A stretch of 7,097 nucleotides of DNA from Crenothrix polyspora. Lineage in GTDB: Bacteria; Pseudomonadota; Gammaproteobacteria; Methylococcales; Methylomonadaceae. Positions 3,543 to 7,097 of the stretch are shown in pieces (position 1 is the first letter of the stretch; every line of letters begins with the position of its first letter). The stretch lies in NCBI GenBank assembly GCA_945903675.1, contig CAMDOP010000169.1:1-7097 (forward strand). Direction: 5' to 3'. Position numbers and translations under genes: made by a program. Under the pieces are notes generated by a model. The model saw nothing but the letters and a program-made list of their open reading frames with translations. It ran no database searches and was not told the DNA's origin.

Positions 3543-6473
3543 TCATTCCTCGTTTGATATTAATTGTTTAGTTGAAATTGCCCCGATGGGCTGTTTATCG
3601 CACACGGCATAATAAATAGCTTCACTATGCCTAGCACTTTCTCCATTGACTATTTTTAAATCATCATTGGTATAACTTAGATAAATAGGGAACTCTGGGT
3701 CCCTTGAATAGCCTTCTATAATCTTACACCGAACTAACATTTTGCTTTCAGGAATACCTTTAACTGGGTGAGCAGGATAAATATTTCCATGTTTTTTTGC
3801 CATATGATTAATTAAATCCAAGTTCCTTAATTTAACAAGATCATCTGTTAAGTTATCAATTTCTTCATTTTCATTAATAGGATTTGAATAGGCATATTCA
3901 TTACTAAAAATTGGAGTATTAGGGTCATTTACATCGCAGACCGCCATTTGTACAAAACGGTTTTCACCGCGTAAAGAGCTTTTACTGATTTTAGCTCTAC
4001 CTTTAACAAGCACTTTTTTGGAAGCGATAGTGATTGGATCAATCACTTTTTGATTAATTAAATTAACGCTCTTTTTTAATGACGCCGACAAATCTGATTC
4101 TATAAGCTTTCTAGCATTATCAGATTGGTGAAACTGTTCATATAGTTTATACAAATGGGGTAAGTTAAAGGCTTTATCATCGAGTTCTGTCTGTAAAAAT
4201 TGATACCACGCTTTAGTTGCTCCAAAGGTATTCATACGTAATAAAAATTGAGCGGTTGCACCGGTTCCTTTACCTTGATGAATAGATTCAGATACTGCAA
4301 TATGATAAATATTCACAGTTTTATTTACACCAAATCGATCTTGTCGCCCTAAGCGTTGCAGACAATCTTCTGGATTAGTTAATTCAGCAACCATGTTGTC
4401 ACAAGTGATGTTTAACGATGCTTGTACAATCGGACCACTGCGTAACACACTAAACTTTTGAGTTCCTTCTTTTTTAAATGATTCATAAACCTCTTCAAAC
4501 CACTTCTGTTTGTCGCTTTTTTTGAACTTTGAATGCAATAAAACTGCGTTTTCTTGTGACTGGTTACGAACAAAACTTTTTTGTGCGGTTAATGCGGTAT
4601 TACTAATGACAATAGTACTATCTGGTTGTAATTGATAAAGCGGGTTTGTTTGATCTTGTTTAGTTTCGTCAAATACTTTGAACTCGATACGATACTGACT
4701 TGGATTAAAAGACGGCATTGAAATAATATCTTCAGGATGTATTTCCAATAACTGCCTTAAATAAAAATAATGAGGCGTAGCAGAAACCAATAAGGTATTT
4801 GCTAATTGTTTTTGCTGTTGTTTACAGGCTATCAACTCAGCAAACAGAATGTTGAATGCTGGCATATTGATGTATTCATGAAACTCATCAAATACAATAT
4901 GATTATTAAGAAAATTGATTAACGAGTTGGCTTTGGTATGAGTGATGATGGAGCCAAAGATTTGATCTATGGTGGTAATGACGATATCACCAGAGAAGTA
5001 TCCATCTTCTGGGGTTGGTTTATTCCATTTGCTAGTGTATTTAAACTCGCCGGTATTAATTTCTATTTTTGCATCAGGCAGATACTGCTCAGAAATTAAT
5101 TCCAGAAACAAGCCCTGGCATACCTGTACCCGTGGACAAATCCAAATAATTTGTTGTGTATTTTTGAGTCTAGCCCATTCCAAGGCAATTTTAGTTTTTC
5201 CGCACCCCGCAGGCCCTGCTAATACAGCAACACCTTGAGTTGTAATAAGCTTTTGTGCGACTTCAGTTTGTTTATTGCTGCGTTCACTACCAGAGAATTT
5301 CTTTAAGCAACTTTCGATATGGGAACACAGTGTTGATTCCAAATGTAAAAGATCATCGACCAATGAATCAAGGGTCTTGTTTTTTAGGTGTGAATGCAAC
5401 TCTGCTGAAGTAAGCGCCGATACCGTTCGATCCGCTGAAATAACGCAAGCTCGCATAACGTTATTATCGGCATTATGTCTAATTAGCATTGGGTATTTAT
5501 CAATATTATCCTGCGAATCATATTTTTTATAATACGGTAATAATAGACTGTCTAATGTTTCAATGACGTCTAAATCAAGTTCATCATTAAATATCTTTGA
5601 AATGATTGATTCTTCAATCGTTCGATAACCTTCGTCAACTGATGAGAGGTTTTTCAATAATTGAATTACCTTATCAAATAACTCAGAAAATGTTAGTTCT
5701 TTAAGATTACCGTTTAACTTTTTATAAATATCGCCGTAATTTATAAAGTCCTTTTCTTTTCTAAAAGGCTTTGCATGATGCCAATAAATGACGTGTTTTA
5801 TAGACTTCTTATTGTCAGCATTAATAGATTTTAAAGAAATCTGATCTAATAATTGATAAAGTAATACTGAAACTTCATTATGCCTTGGGTGCTTGTCAAA
5901 ACTAAATTTTGCATCATCAATATGTTGCCCATCTTCTGCTATAAAATCTTTTTTCTTAGGATTTCTGACCCATTCTTGAAAACAAGGATCTATTTTTCCT
6001 ATGTCATGTAAACATCCAGTTACAAAAGTTGCCGTTGATAGTTTATCTTGATTCGGCATAAGTCTTTTATGGAGTTGTTCAGCTACATATCCCACAGCAA
6101 ATAAATGTTCAATTAACGATTGTAATTGGGTGTTGGCATAGAGCATGTTTGGATTAGGTTTATCGCTAGTTATATCCATGATTAATTCTTTAAAAGTGTA
6201 GTTTACGGGTACGATACCTTCTGGATTAAATTGATCTCGATTCCCCACAATCCAAACCAATTCACTCCGACTTCTGGATCTTATCCAATGACAAGAAACA
6301 GCGGTATTTTTAGTCGCCGTTTTACGTAACAGCGTTTTAACGGCGATCAAACCATCTTCAGTAATAATGGTTTGCCAGGTGTTATCCCCAATACGATTGG
6401 CAAAAGCATCTAAAACTCTACGCGTCCTATTCAGTGCTTTTTTCTCACATTGGCTTACAAAAGTGACCATCAT
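3543..6473 (-). CDS. cas2-3: Cas2-3 fusion (type I-F Cas3 helicase-nuclease)
   Basis: This 976-residue protein fuses Cas2 to Cas3, a hallmark of type I-F. With Cas1 it integrates spacers; recruited by Cascade it unwinds and degrades target DNA. Residues about 1-95 form the Cas2-like part. The HD nuclease part follows, with His123, His156-Asp157 in CLHDIGK, His232-His233 in YWHH, and Asp347 in ISADRT as probable metal ligands. The superfamily 2 helicase part has Walker A GPAGCGKT (420-427), motif II DEFH (529-532, a variant of the DEAH/DECH box), motif III SAT (564-566), and motif VI QRLGRQDR (706-713). About 250 C-terminal residues follow as accessory domain. It is a little shorter than the roughly 1,050-1,100 aa common in I-F1 but lacks no recognisable motif. 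The start ATG at 6473 overlaps the cas1 stop (ATGA). A second ATG follows directly; the first is preferred, though the upstream ribosome site is weak. Confidence 0.95.
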   Translation of the reverse strand: MMVTFVSQCEKKALNRTRRVLDAFANRIGDNTWQTIITEDGLIAVKTLLRKTATKNTAVSCHWIRSRSRSELVWIVGNRDQFNPEGIVPVNYTFKELIMDITSDKPNPNMLYANTQLQSLIEHLFAVGYVAEQLHKRLMPNQDKLSTATFVTGCLHDIGKIDPCFQEWVRNPKKKDFIAEDGQHIDDAKFSFDKHPRHNEVSVLLYQLLDQISLKSINADNKKSIKHVIYWHHAKPFRKEKDFINYGDIYKKLNGNLKELTFSELFDKVIQLLKNLSSVDEGYRTIEESIISKIFNDELDLDVIETLDSLLLPYYKKYDSQDNIDKYPMLIRHNADNNVMRACVISADRTVSALTSAELHSHLKNKTLDSLVDDLLHLESTLCSHIESCLKKFSGSERSNKQTEVAQKLITTQGVAVLAGPAGCGKTKIALEWARLKNTQQIIWICPRVQVCQGLFLELISEQYLPDAKIEINTGEFKYTSKWNKPTPEDGYFSGDIVITTIDQIFGSIITHTKANSLINFLNNHIVFDEFHEYINMPAFNILFAELIACKQQQKQLANTLLVSATPHYFYLRQLLEIHPEDIISMPSFNPSQYRIEFKVFDETKQDQTNPLYQLQPDSTIVISNTALTAQKSFVRNQSQENAVLLHSKFKKSDKQKWFEEVYESFKKEGTQKFSVLRSGPIVQASLNITCDNMVAELTNPEDCLQRLGRQDRFGVNKTVNIYHIAVSESIHQGKGTGATAQFLLRMNTFGATKAWYQFLQTELDDKAFNLPHLYKLYEQFHQSDNARKLIESDLSASLKKSVNLINQKVIDPITIASKKVLVKGRAKISKSSLRGENRFVQMAVCDVNDPNTPIFSNEYAYSNPINENEEIDNLTDDLVKLRNLDLINHMAKKHGNIYPAHPVKGIPESKMLVRCKIIEGYSRDPEFPIYLSYTNDDLKIVNGESARHSEAIYYAVCDKQPIGAISTKQLISNEE
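3547..3551 (-). promoter_or_regulatory. Ribosome binding site of cas7fv inside the end of cas2-3
   Basis: GAGGA on the minus strand lies within the last two codons of cas2-3 (GAG GAA, then stop TGA), 7 nt before the cas7fv ATG. This supports the start and coupling to cas2-3. Confidence 0.75.
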
Positions 6474-7097
6474 ATTAGATCATCTCTTAAGGCTTGTTGC
6501 TTTACTTGGTCAAACATAAAATCGAGGGCTTTATGTTCGGTAAACTTTTGTAATACTTGTTGCCTAAATTCTTGCTCGGTCATTTTTTCTTTGGCGCAGA
6601 TAAATGCCCAGGGCAAAACAATGGCATCTTTAATTAAGTCAGCCACATCAAACACTAAAGCGCCACGTCTGGTTTTACCGTGCAATACTGCAAAGCCATG
6701 CGGAATGCCTAACACCCATAATGTAGTCGCGGCTAAGCCATAGGCTAAATAATTGCCATGATTTAAAAAGCCATTGGCAAGGTCTGTGTTTTCTCGATCT
6801 CTAACAAAGCCATCTAACTTAGACGCTTTAGCGACATACCGATAAAGTTGTTTAGTTAACAACGCTTCTCTTTGTAATAAATCACCGACTTTTTGGGCGC
6901 TTTCAAATTGTTCTGCATAGCCATTTAACGCCGTGCTGATTTCCAGATCATCAACATAGATACCTTCGGCTTTTAAATCTCTATCTCTGGCCCAAACATT
7001 TTTAAGGTAGGCAACACGGGCATTCTGAAAAGCTTTTGCTACGCTAAGGCGTTTGCTGTCTTCAAACCAGAACTTAAGCCAACCTTGTATATATTCA
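6470..7097 (-). CDS. cas1: Cas1, type I-F integrase (N-terminus cut by window edge)
   Basis: The frame is open from 7096 to the stop at 6470-6472 and gives the C-terminal 208 residues of a protein usually about 320-330 aa; the rest lies beyond the right edge. Cas1 is the metal-dependent integrase that, with Cas2-3 in type I-F, inserts new spacers at the leader end of the array. Catalytic residues are visible: Glu77 of the visible part in QREALLTKQLY, His139 in FAVLHG, and Asp150 and Asp153 in FDVADLIKD. The spacing (62 residues Glu to His, 11 His to Asp) is close to that of Pseudomonas Cas1 (Glu190, His254, Asp265). The nearby stretch NGFLNHGNYLAYGLA is also typical of Cas1. A TTG at 6862 is an internal leucine codon, not the start. 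The stop overlaps the cas2-3 ATG by 4 nt. Confidence 0.96.
   Translation of the reverse strand, partial: EYIQGWLKFWFEDSKRLSVAKAFQNARVAYLKNVWARDRDLKAEGIYVDDLEISTALNGYAEQFESAQKVGDLLQREALLTKQLYRYVAKASKLDGFVRDRENTDLANGFLNHGNYLAYGLAATTLWVLGIPHGFAVLHGKTRRGALVFDVADLIKDAIVLPWAFICAKEKMTEQEFRQQVLQKFTEHKALDFMFDQVKQQALRDDLI

Noticed and set aside
5075..5095. TGAGCAGTAT on the minus strand in cas2-3, the same as a 10-mer in the leader
   Set aside because: The match is short, lies within conserved coding sequence and lacks the paired arm, so it is probably coincidence.
4969..5532. Two plus-strand open frames (4969-5238 and 5275-5532)
   Set aside because: Both are antisense to the cas2-3 helicase and HD regions with well-conserved motifs, and look like frame shadows.
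6450..6743. Plus-strand open frame of 97 codons
   Set aside because: It is antisense to the conserved C-terminal part of cas1 and has no features of its own.
6860..6862. TTG as a start codon for a short 130-aa protein
   Set aside because: The same frame stays open to the window edge and encodes conserved Cas1 sequence upstream, including the catalytic glutamate, so this is an internal leucine codon.

Overview
The window holds most of a minimal type I-F CRISPR-Cas locus of the variant called I-F2 (also I-Fv), with a VapBC toxin-antitoxin pair embedded in its interference operon. All genes lie on the minus strand, so transcription runs from high to low coordinates. The order is cas1 (cut by the right edge), cas2-3, cas7fv, vapB, vapC, cas5fv, cas6f, then a leader of about 130 bp, and a CRISPR array that runs off the left edge. 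There is no cas8f (csy1) or canonical csy2. Only 3 nt separate cas2-3 from cas7fv, so no gene is hidden there. This matches the reduced effector (Cas7fv, Cas5fv, Cas6f) known from Shewanella putrefaciens CN-32.

The genes are packed tightly. Cas1 and cas2-3 overlap by 4 nt, and the other gaps are 3, 10, 3, 12 and 9 nt. Several Shine-Dalgarno sequences sit on the stop codon or in the last codons of the gene before. This looks like one polycistronic, translationally coupled unit. The vapBC pair follows the same style: the vapB ribosome site overlaps the cas7fv stop codon, and the cas5fv ribosome site lies in the 12-nt gap after vapC. I see no convincing promoter inside it.

Function, by family knowledge: Cas1 and Cas2-3 acquire spacers. 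Cas6f cuts the array transcript after the repeat hairpin and stays on the crRNA. Cas7fv forms the backbone along the spacer, and Cas5fv caps the 5' handle and takes over the roles of the missing large subunit. The helicase-nuclease part of Cas2-3 destroys the bound target. Catalytic residues appear intact in Cas1, Cas2-3, Cas6f and VapC, so the locus looks functional. VapC is a PIN-domain RNase held in check by VapB. Its place between two Cascade subunit genes suggests an addiction or guard role tied to expression or retention of the operon; this is inference.

The array has 28-nt repeats (three complete, one cut) and three complete 32-nt spacers. Its leader contains two neighbouring nested inverted repeats, one of which spans the leader-repeat junction where new spacers are integrated.

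Organism: an AT-rich gammaproteobacterium is most likely, because type I-F systems are concentrated there and the proteins resemble those of Shewanella-type I-F2 loci. The sequence does not settle the genus, nor whether the locus is chromosomal or on a mobile element.
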